Assembly (NCBI GenBank): GCA_030762175.1
Contig: CM060846.1
Coordinates: 184,194,041 to 184,258,040, forward strand
Source: Metallyticus violacea
Lineage: Eukaryota; Arthropoda; Insecta; Mantodea; Metallyticidae
DNA: 64,000 nucleotides
Reading direction: 5' to 3'
Below are positions 21,121-33,489 of this stretch, one piece after another (the stretch's first letter is position 1; the number at the start of each line of letters is the position of its first letter). A model generated the notes under the pieces. The model was not told the DNA's origin and did not search any database. It saw only the letters and a list, made by a program, of their open reading frames with translations. The position numbers and the translations under genes are program-made.

Positions 21121-22784
21121 AGCTTGTAGCCAAAAAAATCACAAAAATACATGGCAACTAAAAGATTTTTACACGACATAGCACATTTTACTTACTGTAG
21201 TGACTGTCTTATTGGGGAAAAATCGTTCGTTAAGTGAAAAAGTCAGTTGCTTTTCCTACTGAAGGTAACCTCGGGAGTCATAGAACAACTGTAGATCATA
21301 CAAGAATGTATAAATATGAAAAGAGCTCATATATTTTGTTCTACACAAATATATTTTTTAAGGAACACCCCATGATTGCTGAACAAGAAGCAACGGATAT
21401 AGTAAAAATAATTAATAATTCTTTTGTGTGAAGGACTTTTCTTCTGATTCTCTGTAATTTCATAATTATTGTATAAATTCTTTCAAAACATTTACTGTAG
21501 TTTAATAATTTGACATTTTCACCTGCTTCTTGTTAAAATTAGTATTCAAAACAATGTGCGCACCTGTAAGCAGCACCATATGTCATAGTCCTACTAAGAG
21601 TCTGCGTCATTTCTTGCCCAATATAAAACGCGGTTTTGGAATAACAAAATAACAATTCACCACTCTTTTTCTGATGTTTGTTTAGATACTTAGTACTTGT
21701 ATTTGGAACATAACTTACCCCTAATGCACTCCATTAACCTTCACGTATGCCCTTATGGCTACACTTACGACATTGTACACAGTTGCGATTCCATGGCTCT
21801 TTTCAATGAATGTCTTGAACAGTAGGTCTTTTTCTACAAAATTTATAATCCAAAGCGTTAAGGTCTAGGCTTGGAAACAACAAAACACTAATAAACTCCG
21901 GAATATTGACTTACGAGTATGTGAGTAGGCGCAGAGTGCTGCTAGACGAAAAAACGGACTTTAATTCCGAAGCATAGCCTGATTGTGTGATGTGATAATC
22001 TTCTTGTTCCAGATAATTTCTTGATATACCCTTATTCCCATTTGGAGTCTTGTTAGGCGGTGATATGCTGTGCCTAAACATTTCATCACTTAAGAGGCGT
22101 AAGTGATGCTAAACTCGAGGAATAAAATGGCACTTCTTGATTACCAGGTACATAGTTTTTGTCATATTGTCAATTATACTTTTCTTCAGATTTGAAGATT
22201 ATGAACTGAATGTCTCGGTGCTAAAAATGCCAATGAAGGAGCTTCTTGGACATTTCCTCCCTAATTCTATAAGTCAGATTTCAACAGATAGCCGCTGTTT
22301 CGGAAAATAAGTTCTCAGTTCCCCAGTTTCGCTCTGTGTCCTTGGCACACTTGAGCTTGAACCATTTAGTTGCTGAACATTATTTCTTTAGTTACTGCTG
22401 GTAGAATTTTTCCCGATTCTATTTTTAATGTTTTCATGAAAATAAGGGCTCACACTGGGTATGTTTGGCTTGATCTTTCCCTGCCATTGCTGGGACAAGG
22501 GGATTCAAAGCCATGTTTTGCATATAGTCCATGAATAAATTAAGGAAAATTTGCAAAAGTTCCAGCGGATTTTACTTAGATTATGTGAAGAACGTGCACA
22601 TCACATCAACTGTTGGAATGGACTGCAGTTCTCCGCCAGGTACATTTCAACAGGCGCTTCTGTTTTCGTTAAAGAATGATAATATCTAGACGTCAGAGTT
22701 CTTTAGTAATTAACATCAAGTTACGTACACTCAAACTACCGAACAGAGCTAGCACACACAATCTCTGATTTCCCTCCGCCTGGG
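21121..22784. other. No gene recognised
   Basis: Mixed to AT-rich sequence. Open frames are short and show no known motif on either strand. No repeat family of this window was recognised here. Confidence 0.35.
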
Positions 22785-22975
22785 AGGGAAACAAGAACTG
22801 ATGAGTGACAGGCGTAAGGGCAGAGGTTTTTTTTTTTTTTTTTTTTTGGGTAGCTCGTGACTTATTGTATCCTTAGCTATTGTGTACAACCCAGTACCAA
22901 CATAACTTCACTACATAATTCTGGTTTCTGTGGTTAGAAAATCCGACGCCTAGTAATATTACACTACTGAAGTTC
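22785..22975. repeat. Medium repeat G, copy 2, with poly-T
   Basis: This is homologous to 16,385-16,560 (CAGTACCAACATAACTTCA, ATTCTGGTTTCTG, GCCTAGTAAT). A 22-nt T run at 22,827-22,848 stands where copy 1 has GGGTTTGTTG, which suggests growth of a short T tract inside a repeat rather than a retroposon tail. Confidence 0.55.
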
Positions 22976-25200
22976 CTAACGTTCCTAAAGATGTTGCCTC
23001 TATCTGTTGCAGATCTCGGAAATCTCATTCATTAAAATAATTCCATAACAGTTATGGTTGTAAGATCTGATGACTGGTGGCTGCAGACTCATAGAAATGC
23101 TTCCATTGTCAAAGTAACCGGAAATTGTCTTCATTGGCCTTGTTGAAGTAAGAAACGTGTCCCTCTTTGCTGGAAATATCCTTGCGTTAGTTCCAAGCCA
23201 TCTAGTTACTTCACAAACTGTGTGGATATCTCATTGTAAGCTTGGTGCCAACCTAATCCCGAATCTGAATTGGCCGATTATTCACAGATCAAATATGGCA
23301 TACTGAACGCTACTTTCCACATCCATTGGATATAATTGTGATTCGCGAATTTCATATGGCAGGATAAACAACACCCGGAATTTTGAGTTTAAATATCCGG
23401 ACAGGTGGAATCATGGGTTATCCGTGAATCTTCCAGCATTCCCGGGTTAATCGCAATGAAGTCTTGAAACTACAGACAATAGCGAGCTCATTGTGACTTT
23501 TTAGGTTCCCATTGCTATTTTTTCCTATCTTTGTTCCCTTTGTCACATCAATTCACAGTTATCTATTTTCACGGATAATCAACGTAAAGACCTCTTAGGC
23601 AAAATTTAGTCTGTTATGCTTACCGCAAACAATATAATTTATTATCGGTGACTGATATTTTCCTCCTTCATTCAGAAGGGGGTCCTGTTCTTTTCGGTTT
23701 TCGGGTTAAATCGCGCATCTTTTACTCTTATTGTATTTGAAGATCTCCATATTTCACCCTAAAATGGCAGGTGGCAAGGAAAGACCTGTAGATTATTTTA
23801 TTTTATAGTTCAAAAGTATACACAACCAGCACACGTTCTTCAACAGAATTCACAGTGTTTATTATCTTGAATTGTTGGACGACTACAGTCTACTGAAAAT
23901 ATAAGCACATTAGATATGCGCGATTTGTTTGAAACCAATCCCTGTTATAGTTTTTATCGTGCAAGACATGTTCAATAAGTAATGCATCACATTTTTTCCT
24001 CTGTCAGTTTTTTCTGCAAAAATACAATTTTTTAATGAAGTACCTTTAAACTTTCAAACACATATGACATAGTTTTTTTTTTTTTTTTTTAATTCTTCCA
24101 CTAGGTGGTAGTGATGCAGTTAGCTGCCACAATTGACTCTTTAATCCAATGGAAAAACAGAAATTATTGTATTTTTGGGGGGCGGGGGCAGAGAGTGGGG
24201 TCATTACCAACTTTCAGAGGCGTTTAAGAAATATCTGTAGAGCGAGAGTGGTGGACAGGTTTATGACATTACGCGTAATAAAATGTTTTCTACGTGACAC
24301 GTAATTTATGCATAAATCACATACAATGTGTATAAAACGTAAAATACATAAAAACCAAAGAAATAAATGGAATCGTAGTTTTTGCGATAATTATAGTTGT
24401 ATGTATGATATAAAACAAAAAGAGATTTAAAAACACATTTCCCACACCAAAACTCCGTAATAATTACAGTATGTAGGTAATGCGGTTTGGTACCTGCGCG
24501 TTATATTGCACATTTTAATACTATCCTTCACATTCACATAGGAAAATACTTATTTCATAAAGTACTCGATGGAGTCATCAAAGAAGATCAGAACTTAGAA
24601 CCCAACAGCCTATATCCCGCGATATGGCTAAAGGAGGAGATAAGAACAATCAAAATAGAACATCTCTGGTCCTTGACATCTATATGCCGGGCAGGTTGGG
24701 GGCATCAGCGCATCATAGGCAGAAAACGAACGCAGGTGCATTTGGTGCAGACATGCTTCAATTCTTTGTGGACATTAACGGACAAAAGCGGTGATAGCAA
24801 ATATGCATACTGCGTGTTGCGCAGGTATCTGAGACGATAGAAAATCAAAATGCTGTGTTCTGCTTCCGCTTGTCGGCTTTGTTTGATCTACAAAGAACAA
24901 ATTTTCCGCTATAGAACAAATGCGACGAAATGATTGGCGCAGGAGAATTAAAACGCAAGTTGGCACTCATTATCCCGTATGAAAACTTGACGCCAGTCGG
25001 CTTTGTCGCCCATAAAATCAGTCGGATAATAACCTCACTGTTCTTTCAGTATATTATTCTTTCAACCGGTAGTCTGGGCTCCAGTTGTAGGTTTGAAGGA
25101 TTCTTGTTAACATAATTTCCTTTCCTCCGAGTGGCCTATCTCGACAGTAGTTACTATAGGTCGCGGTCATCGACCTCTTCATGACGTGTACGAAAAATTC
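22976..25200. other. No gene recognised
   Basis: The longest frame (24,487-24,840, plus, 117 codons) has no domain I recognise, no codon pattern distinct from its surroundings and no supporting neighbours, so I do not call it. A T18 run lies at 24,073-24,090. Nothing else is supported. Confidence 0.35.
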
Positions 25201-25205
25201 AAATT

Positions 25206-25206
<1 letters not shown>

Positions 25207-25278
<72 letters not shown>
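25207..25278. repeat. (AAT)n microsatellite, about 24 units
   Basis: A perfect or near-perfect AAT run. The tyrosine- or isoleucine-only frames it creates are artefacts. Confidence 0.97.
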
Positions 25279-25279
<1 letters not shown>

Positions 25280-25577
25280 AGCATGGGACCGCATGAAAGT
25301 TCGCAGAAATTTCTGTCAAAGCTCGTGAACTACTGCTACAGCCTTCACAGGAAAGCTTCAGTTCCACCCTTCATCGATCAAAATCAGAAATGTGCAAACC
25401 GAAACAGCCGTTCCTGTTCAACCATGTCTGCAGTATCGTCTATGAGTTTCCCATCCTTATCTCACGAATCCCACTATATTAAATTCTAAACCTTCCAGGC
25501 TAAACGACAGATGACAGATGTCAGTGACAAAATGAATGTCTCCCACAAAGAATGATATAGATCTTGCTGTTGCCAGG

Positions 25578-26798
25578 CTTTCTGTGGCTGCAATACCCTA
25601 TTTAGTGTGGTAGAACCAGTGCACTTTAAAAACGTCTGTCGAAAAATGCGGTCTGCCTATAACCACTAGCCAGAAAAGCACTTTCTAATAACCGTTTGGA
25701 TGAAGTACATTGTGCCGTTACTAACGTAAACATAAACGCCGGAGCAAACTCCTATTTGCTCATAGACGGGTGGAAAAACGAATCGATAAAAAAAGTCAAC
25801 ATTTATTCACAAACCATGTGGAACTAGTGGTAAGTTAAAAGTGTTTTTCTGGCATGTCAAGGTCATCACAAATAGATGAAGCACTATTGATGTGATTAAA
25901 ACCAAGAACACTAGCTAAAGAACGACATAATGGAAATACTTTCAGACAATTCCAGTAACATGATAAGAATGGGCAAGAATCGTGGCCTTTCGCATTCTGC
26001 CTGTAATACTCACACTGGGAATGTTTTAGCTAAGGACCTTCTCTCAGAAAACACTTTATCTCGTGTGAACGTGGTGTTGAAGTCTTTCAAGAGTCCTGAG
26101 AACATGAACTTACAAAAAATAGTAGCTCTACTAAAGTATATCTTACTGCAGACGCTTGCTGGTTCTTGGGAGATACCTGTTTATCCTTCGTTAAAAATTT
26201 AAGTGCAACGCGGAAAGTTGCTGCCAATGATGAAGCTAAGAAACTACCTTCTCTATGATATTGCCTTTCTCAAAGAAGTTACTGATACAATTGCAGTACT
26301 TAATCCAGTAAGTCAACGAATAACAATAAACAGACGTGGGTGGATCTTCGCCTACCTGATGACTATAAGGACCTCTTGCCACATGTAAAAAAAATATAAA
26401 AAAATACTTGCTAAATATATACAGCGTTGTGCCAATGTACTCCATGCTGCTAACTAGAGACTGAAACTGAACTAGAAACATCATGGACAATTAGAGGAAA
26501 AAACCTTCGACCCTCGGGCATAACGAGTTATCAACAGTATCCAGAGAAATCTGGAGAGAGCTGTTGAAGAGCATTCTGATACTTCGCTGCTCGTCAGCAT
26601 AAGGAGATGTCAGAAGTTGCATTGAAGTTATTGAACATCCCAGCATCTTCAGCCCAACTTGAAAGATCGTTTCCTAATTTGTCTTTTGTCCATAATATCA
26701 CAAGAAATCGACTCAGCTTCGAACGTTTCAAGAAGCTGTTTCAAATATATTACACATTTAAGTTACAAGATTACATTAGTATGATTAAGGGAGTATGA
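25578..26798 (+). pseudogene. hAT transposase relic, DUF659-like class
   Basis: Across frames it reads FCGCNTLFSVVEPVHFKNV (compare the ..GIPF.vve.p.F family start), then NSYLLIDGWKN near 25,750 (the DGW-N catalytic neighbourhood of DUF659/hAT proteins). CNTHTGNVLAKDLL follows near 26,000 (family form CSAHTLNLLVKDI), then a region with SVVKNLSATRKV-like residues. The C-terminal hAT dimerisation signature LLNIPASSAQLERSFPNLSFVHNITRNRL is at 26,630-26,720. It would be a nuclear DNA transposase. Stops and shifts separate the blocks. I did not find the TIRs. It is a different lineage from the 10.6-14.1-kb element. Confidence 0.78.
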
Positions 26799-27588
26799 GA
26801 ATGGACTGGTATAAGCATTTAAAGTGCACAATATTTTTTCAGTGCGCCTTAAAATACTAGCAAAGTGTTAACAAGTGATAATATCATTGTTGGAAATAAA
26901 ATCAGCTACATTATGAAATAAGCAGTCGAATATTCTGTTCAATCAACACTTTTATCTTTTTGGAGTTACAGAAAAACCTTCTCTTTTCTACTTATACACA
27001 TAGAAAATACATTCAAGAAATTTAAACTCTTACTAAAATCTTGAAATCAAATCTAAATAAATTACTATTAAGTGCTGCTGGTACCATGAGACGTACAGAT
27101 CAATGGTTTTCTCAGTTTTAAAAATTAAAATATATGACTATTTAAATCTGAAATACATAATAAAATTAAGTTCAAAATGTAGTATATTAAATTAATTGTT
27201 CTAATATATGACAGAAAATCAGTCTTTTGCCCAGACGTAAGGAACTGCTTTTCTACGCCACGTAACTTACTTCTAAATTACGTGTACTTTACGTAAAAAA
27301 CACAAGAAGCAAATGGCCTTCCCAACCCTTGGGGTGGATAAAAATTAGTCAATTGTTTTGCTAAAAGGTGTAATCGTCGAAACAAGTTCGAGGCAGTCTC
27401 ACTGGTCTTTTCACTCTCCACCCTGCAGTCACAATGATGGAACGTGCCCACAAATAATTCACTGTTCAACTTGATATTTCTGTCGGTAATATCAACAGAA
27501 TTATCCATCAGCTACAATATTAAAAACATGTGTACTAAATGAGTCCCTTGAAGCCAAAATATTGATTAAGAATTAGAGAACCATATTC
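26799..27588. other. No feature seen
   Basis: AT-rich sequence downstream of the hAT relic, probably including its unrecognised 3' end. No open frame with recognisable content was found. Confidence 0.35.
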
Positions 27589-27614
27589 TTTTTTTTTTTT
27601 TTTTTTTTTTTTTT
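27589..27614. repeat. Poly-T run, 26 nt
   Basis: An uninterrupted T run. Flanking sequence matches no SINE family in the window, so its origin is open. Confidence 0.9.
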
Positions 27615-27940
27615 AACTCATTACAAGATTAAAGGTGCGATTCACTGTCCAACACTCCTATGAAAGTGGGTTGAAATATATGAAAAATGCATTCATCACT
27701 TCGAATTTGAGAACGGAAAAGAATCCATTAATTGGCATTACAAAGTTTCTCTTCGGAAAATTGTTCAAGGGCTACCCTTAGCCAATAATGTAGTGGCCAC
27801 ATCCTTCTAGAACTCTTGTCATATCTTTATTGATATATAGCCTAGTGGTAAAATTGCTAACTCCGAAGTATATGTCGGAAGTTGAAGAAGTGGTCCCGGC
27901 GCATCCATCCTGACAAAGGTATGACCCAATTAACTCTTCT

Positions 27941-27993
27941 TCTTCTCCTCCTCTTCTTCTTCTTCTTCTTCTTCTTCTTCTTCTTCTTCTTCA
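27941..27993. repeat. (CTT)n microsatellite
   Basis: A CTT/CTC-rich trinucleotide run of roughly 17 units lies just upstream of a mariner tail fragment. Confidence 0.93.
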
Positions 27994-28036
27994 AGACAAG
28001 GCAAAGCCTCACATGCGCGCAGAGAAGAAAGCGGAA

Positions 28037-28250
28037 AACTTCGGTAGATTGTCATTTCAACCACCATGCAGCCTGGAGCTTGCGGCTTCTTCCATTTCTT
28101 TGGTCCTCTATAGGTCCTCAATCTACTGTAGGAGATTTAGTGATGAAGAGGAAGTCATAGTCACAATACAAAGATGTCTGAGGAACAGTTCTGCATAGTG
28201 GTATCGCTGGCTCTATCATCTATCCTAGTTGACTTGCACAACGCAAGGAG
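28037..28250 (+). pseudogene. Mariner transposase C-terminal fragment
   Basis: Frames over this stretch give SLELAASSISLVLYRSSIY and then CRRFSDEEEVIVTIQRCLRNSSA. The mariner/SETMAR-like C-terminus has the order SPDLAPSDFHLFGPLK...GRRF..DEEV...VQ.WLR. The match is in the right order, with the catalytic SPD region eroded to SLE. Only the last third is present and it is frame-broken. The (CTT)n run marks where upstream similarity ends. The call rests on a short pattern. Confidence 0.55.
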
Positions 28251-29665
28251 CTTATAACGAGAATCAGTTCTGTATAGCTAAGGAAATTGCAAACGATTTA
28301 ACGAATTTGAAATAAAGATCCCCCCCCCCGCAAAAAAGAGAAAAAAATATTTCATTGCTTATTGAACGCCTTTCGTATAACCAAATGTTTAGACCCGTTC
28401 TGCACCATGTCTTCATACATATTTATGATATAATAAATAAATTCTTAAGCATTTCAAGTTATTCTAGCGCCCTGAAAATGTGCCCTCCGTGTGCCTGCCC
28501 AATGCAAAGCAATGTTAACGACACATTTTTAATATCTCTTTCTTCCCATGATCACTACATCTTATAGGTACTTGCGATTGTCTTGAAAAATCACGTACGT
28601 GTCACGAGACAATGGCATCGATGTAAACGTGAAGATGAAAGAAAAAACTTGTGAAAGAACGTACGCACCTAAAAATGGGGTAGCGTAAAGTATACGGACA
28701 CAGAAAGAAAAAAAATGCAATTCTTGCTTACTTCTCAAGGTTAGCTCTAATCTCCGCATTTTTCCATAAAATATTACAATGACATAATTTCAAATTTTGC
28801 TGTACTCCTTTATACCTTCTCGATAATTAACAATCTAGGGAAAGTCAATATTTCTTGAGTTTGAATATTTTTCGGTAGTTCTAAATTCAACGAGAAAAAG
28901 AAATTTCACTTGTTAAAAGATAGCTGGTATAGCTAAATAAAATCGGTAAAGTTTGTGCGCTCTTTGACCAAAACAAACAAACAAATAAAAAACAAATAAA
29001 AAAACAAAAAACCAAACGAAAACAACAAAGGAGTCGTTTCTTAAATGCAAAATTCTTCAAAAGTCCTACAGCGCGCGGTTAGCAAAGCTGTGTAGCCACT
29101 GCAGCAGCGTTACATGGCATTCACTAAAGACTGACTAGTATGTGTGTTCTGTTGGTCCTGTGGTAGATACCGTGACTGAGGAAGCAAGTTTTTGGTTTTT
29201 TTGTTAATAAAATTTGTAATATATTATGACAAATTATTCTCGTAATATTGTCTCCCATACACAGCTAACTTTAACGTTAACATAGTATATATAAATTATT
29301 ATATTTCCTTCAGTATTTGTTCTATCTAAATGCAATATGCTGCACTCCCTGCACAAGAAAGAAGAACCAAGATAACTTATTAGCTTCTCGTGCTCAATAG
29401 TGTAGAAATCCGCCATCATCTATGCCCCAAAGATTGAGGTCAGTTAAGTTATACACGACATCATACTCGATATCAATTTGTGTTTAATTCTATGTGTTTT
29501 TACTTTAGAAGATACATATTTCTGTTCATGTATTTATTTCGTTATTTACGTTTTTGTGTGTGCATAGGTAATGTTATAAAACTAAAATGATGCGTTAAAA
29601 CTTAATATGATATTAAGGCAACATAATGATCTTTCTCCATACACTTATAAAACAAATAATAAAAA
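28251..29665. other. No gene recognised
   Basis: AT-rich sequence with an A-rich patch (about 28,970-29,030). Frames are short and unrecognised on both strands. Confidence 0.35.
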
Positions 29666-29745
29666 ACTGTTGTGTGGGATTTGGATCCAGGAGTTTACGC
29701 AGAAGAGTAATGCCTTGTAAACAGCTCGGTCACCCTACTCTACCC
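29666..29745 (-). mobile_element. tRNA-like SINE head, unassigned
   Basis: On the minus strand, TGACCGAGCTGTTTACAAGGC resembles an A-box region, and GGATCCAAATCCC, 30 nt on, resembles a B box. The arrangement recalls the tRNA-Ser/Leu-like head of SINE B, but no SINE B body follows. It could be a fragment or a different family. It is not a functional tRNA: I cannot fold convincing acceptor or anticodon arms. Confidence 0.4.
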
Positions 29746-30880
29746 TTACGTTCTCTTTCTAGATGCTTATGGTTGTTTTTTTGTGAAAGGGTTTACGTTT
29801 GAGAAAAACATGTTTATTTTAGACTTCCGATATATTCATGGAGGTGAAATACACTTCTCTGTTTTCTTATCGGGCAAGAATAAATAACAGAAAATATACT
29901 TTTCATAAAAGCAATATCACGTGTATTCCATAATTTTCCTTAAAGTACAGAAAATAGAGCAGAACCTGAAACTGACTTCAAAAGTATTAAATTGCTTAGT
30001 ATCTAGGCGACAAAAAGTTTAGTGTAAATACTTCTGCACACCTAAAAGGTATATGGAAGTATAAAAATCAATGATTTCATAAAAGGTTTTCTGGATGAAG
30101 ATTTCTTCTTAATTTTTCCTGATAATGAACATATACAACTTTTTATTTTTGGTAGGTATTCTGCTTTCAATAAAAATGTATTTTTTCCCCAGGTCGATTA
30201 AAAAAATGTATGGATTTTCAGAAAAGTGCTTTTTTCATATAGAATAAATTGTATGTTGCATTTCTGAAGCAATCTAACTTATAATATCAGAAAGTATAAA
30301 CATTGAGGTAAATAGCTCTAGAAATTGGGATAAAATCTCTACATAATCGAAAGGAAATCTTCAATAAATACAACCATTTCCCCATTCCATTAATTTTTCC
30401 TCACTACTGTGTTGAGCAACAGTTAAATGTTTGATCTTTTCAGTTGAACAGCAGTTAGTGGAAATATTTTTGGCATGTTCATTTAGAGCATTGTATCTTG
30501 TAGATGATTCTGAGAGAAAAATCTTCTAAAGCCGGCAAAGAAACGAAAATAAAATGCTAACTACTTTTATGAAGCTGACGGACTTAGGAAGAACTCAATT
30601 TAATGTATGAACCTAGCAGTAAGCAAAAAAATGCCTCGCCCAAACTACATTTGAATCTTTCCTGCAGGTCTTGTTCTCCCACATTGCTACTGTATTGTCA
30701 CGTGTTTGGGAAATTGATCATGAACTAAGATTTAAATTGTTCAAACCTTAGATATCATGATGTTAAAAACATTTGCTGTATGATAAGAGCAAATGTCCTT
30801 AGAAAGCAAAAATATTTTGTCTAGTCTGCCGTCTGCCGTTACATACCAAAGAACTGATCATAGCGAAATGGCATGGGCAT
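29746..30880. other. No gene recognised
   Basis: AT-rich DNA with no recognisable frame, RNA or repeat. Confidence 0.35.
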
Positions 30881-30885
30881 TATCG

Positions 30886-31110
30886 AACGGGGTGACTCAA
30901 TTGGTAACACTTGCGACTCATCCTGGGTTCAAATACCTTAGGGTTTGCTATCTTGGCTTTCATTTTTTCGTGCATTCCATAGTTGCTTAGGAGAATACTG
31001 TGATGAATCTTACCTTTCCACGAATTTCATATTATTTTATTCAGTTGGTTTCATTACAGCGCTGAAAGAGCCAGGGTGAGGTGAGCTATTGCACTGTGAC
31101 GGTGGATTGC
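30886..31110 (+). mobile_element. SINE family C copy 2
   Basis: A tRNA-like head GGGTGACTCAATTGG with B-box-like GGGTTCAAATACC is followed by TTTTTTCGTGCATTCCATAG, TTGCTTAGGAGAATACTGTGATG and CCACGAATTTCA. This parallels 14.2 kb step by step. Medium repeat D follows about 50 bp downstream. Confidence 0.58.
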
Positions 31111-31159
31111 ACTTTTAAAAGAATTCTGTACCGACGTCTGGCACGGACACGCCTTTTTG

Positions 31160-31345
31160 AAAGGCTCACCCTCCTTGGAGGGGGCTCCACCAGCGTCGGG
31201 GTATTATATTTGGAAACGTGCCTCAACGACCGTAAATTGTGACCGCCCGGTGTCTCTTTCACCACATCCCTTCCTCGTTGAGGTGGTACAAATGGTAGTC
31301 CTTGAGTAAGGCTGAAGTACCTAAGTATCCCCCTCCTTATATATC
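31160..31345 (+). repeat. Medium repeat D, copy 2
   Basis: Diverged counterpart of 16,004-16,215: CACCCTCCTTGGAGG, ATTTGGAAAC, CGCCCGGTGTCTCTTTCACC, CATCCCTTCCTC and GGCTGAAGTACC. Both copies end at about the same point, which supports a discrete unit. Confidence 0.58.
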
Positions 31346-31502
31346 GGAATTTCCATTTGGCATTAATGTAAAAAAATGGGATTTCAATATATTTTATTTA
31401 TTTCACAATTTTTTTTATGGCACACACAAAAAATTCTTGTGAGGCGCAAAATATTCATGTGTATAAAACGTGCTATTTTATTTACAATTACACGATATTT
31501 CC

Positions 31503-31528
31503 TTTTTTTTTTTTTTTTTTTTTTTTTT
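31503..31528. repeat. Poly-T run, 26 nt
   Basis: An uninterrupted T run after CACGATATTTCC. No SINE body is attached on either side. Confidence 0.9.
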
Positions 31529-32399
31529 GAATTAAAATCTTTCATCGGAAATACTAAAAGTAAATTCCCAACAGCTAAAGAAACCAAATGCAAGAATTAA
31601 TGCTCTAAAGACGGTTTTTCACCATACAGATAAACCGAAACCCATGCCTTTCGCAACACAAGTGCAATATTTACAAAACATATTGTAAACTTGAGTTGTC
31701 CGCGACTGTTTTGTGTAAGTTTCTGAGTTGAGGGGAGGGTTAAACTTGTTTCCAACAAACAGACAAACCGAAAAAACACAAAAAGTAATTTTGTTTCTAG
31801 TCGCCAGCGCAATCGTTCATTTTAGCCTTCTACTGCAGTTGTGCGGGGTTGTTTGTGTTTCGTTTTGAGAATCTCGATTCCATCAAGGAACGGTAACAGG
31901 TTTAGCATTTGTGTAGAAAGTGTCTGCATAGTGCATGTTGTTGTGAGGACAGGCTGTAGCGGAGCCGAAATGACCAAAGAAAGAAAGCATTGAACTGCGG
32001 AAAAGTTGTGAATTTAATTCGCGTTTTCCGCGAACATCCAATTTTATGGAACGCAAAAGACACCAAGTACAAAAATTGAATTAGGAAAGTAGACGCGTAC
32101 AAAAGAATGTCATTTTAAATACAATGATTAATGAGATTGAAAGAAAAATAAAGAATTAAATGTCTCAACACCAGAGTGAAAGAAGGAATAATAATAAAGT
32201 GGAAAAATCTGACTCTGACAATGTATGTGTAGCAAAATAGTTTGCCTTATGATGCTATGAGCTTTCTACACGACAAAAATAAAGTCAAGAAAGAAACAGA
32301 AATATGTATGGAATTGCAGATAATTTTACATTTATTTACGGTACGTATTGCTTCATTCTGTAAACTATAGCTAGAACTATATGTAGTTTCAAATTTGAA
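31529..32399. other. No gene recognised
   Basis: Mixed AT-rich sequence. Short frames on the minus strand show no motif. It may include the 3' flank of the Harbinger relic that follows. Confidence 0.35.
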
Positions 32400-33231
32400 C
32401 TATAATGCTTAGGCATTATGTAATTGCAGCGTACTTGCCCCACATCTGACATTACATATTCACTGAATTCATCTCTTATCTCTTTTGCTTCTTCTGATGA
32501 TTTTCTTAGCACAAGCCTGAAAGGTAGCAATGAATTACGTGGTTTAGGATTGTTTCTTCATGATCCTGCAACTACAGTACCACTGTCTATATCTTGCATG
32601 TCGAAATACCCTACTGTCGTGTAATTTAATTTTGATTCTGTTTCTAAGTAAATAATTATGTAATAACGCACAGGTCTAAACAAATGTCTCAGTTTTCTCT
32701 GGAAATAGTACTGTAGGTTTATGAAGAACCCGAAAACAGATGACAATATTTCGAATACATTTTCTACGGCTCTTACGCGCCTTGCCAATACTTTAAGTAA
32801 ATATCTTTTGCTTGATCCATGTTCTTGGTGCCCTGGATATGATTTCATTACATGTCTTGACAAGGAATAAGCATCAGCTGCCGAAAGAACATAAGGTACT
32901 GTTTCTTCCAGTGAGAGGAGACATTGGTGGCACATTTAATTGTTGACGATCCAGTGCTTTTGCAAATCCGGTACTCTTGATACTCCATCTGATATTCGAC
33001 CCTGGCATCCAACGGAGACGTAAATGAAATTGTAGTTGGTATCAACTACTGCAAATGAACAATGCTAAATGTTCCTTTATAGTTATAAAATTCACATCCA
33101 CTATACTTATAATATTGCATTACTGCATGCTTTCCATCCATGCTGCCAATATACACAGGAAAGTTCCAAACTGCATTATAATGATTTGCAATTCTTCTCC
33201 GCTCTTCTGAACTTACAAGAACCTGAAACAA
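32400..33231 (-). pseudogene. PIF/Harbinger (HARBI1-like) transposase relic
   Basis: Minus-strand translation gives WNFPVYIGSMDGKHAVMQ then SGCEFYNYKGTFSIV (family form P..iGaiDGkHv.i, s.yyNYKg.fSivl), which carries the first catalytic Asp. VDTNYNFIYVSVGCQGRISDG follows (second Asp block), then LNVPP-SPLTGRN, then VPYVLSAADAYSLSRHVMKSYPG. Next come RRVRAVENVFEILSSVFGFF (family form RARRvVENaFGiLa.rfrif) and a tail EAKEIRDEFSEYVMSDVGQV. This DDE_Tnp_4 nuclease would act in the nucleus. Frame changes occur after the NYKG block and within PL-GRN. The N-terminal helical part is missing: the frame opens after CATTGTTTCAG (minus strand), a plausible 3' splice site, and no upstream exon is visible before the SINE at 33.8 kb. 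Confidence 0.82.
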
Positions 33232-33480
33232 TGTTATGAATTAATTTAATAGTTGTACAAATTTAAAATCATATACACTTTATATATTATTATATAGAGC
33301 TTGACCCAAAATTGACATAATTTAATGTTTAACATATCAATTGAAAAGGGATACAAATGAAAAATATATTACAGACTTATTAATATTATATTTGTTGTTC
33401 TTTTATTAGAATAACAAGTCATTATATAAAATCATAATAGAAACAGGCTGGCACTGAAGGCGAGAGAGTGAAAGTGAACG
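33232..33480. other. Possible intron or flank of the Harbinger relic
   Basis: Very AT-rich and non-coding. It would be intronic if the TTTCAG at the edge of the Harbinger frame is a real acceptor. Confidence 0.25.
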
Positions 33481-33489
33481 TCAGTTAAC

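Noticed and set aside
24487..24840. 117-codon plus-strand frame as a host gene
   Set aside because: No recognised domain, no splice context, no repeated or conserved motif, and its length is not exceptional for 64 kb of six-frame search.
25054..25367. Minus-strand frames of poly-tyrosine or poly-isoleucine
   Set aside because: They are translations of the (AAT)n microsatellite, with no support beyond it. The same holds for the frames over 39.7, 42.5 and 51.8 kb.
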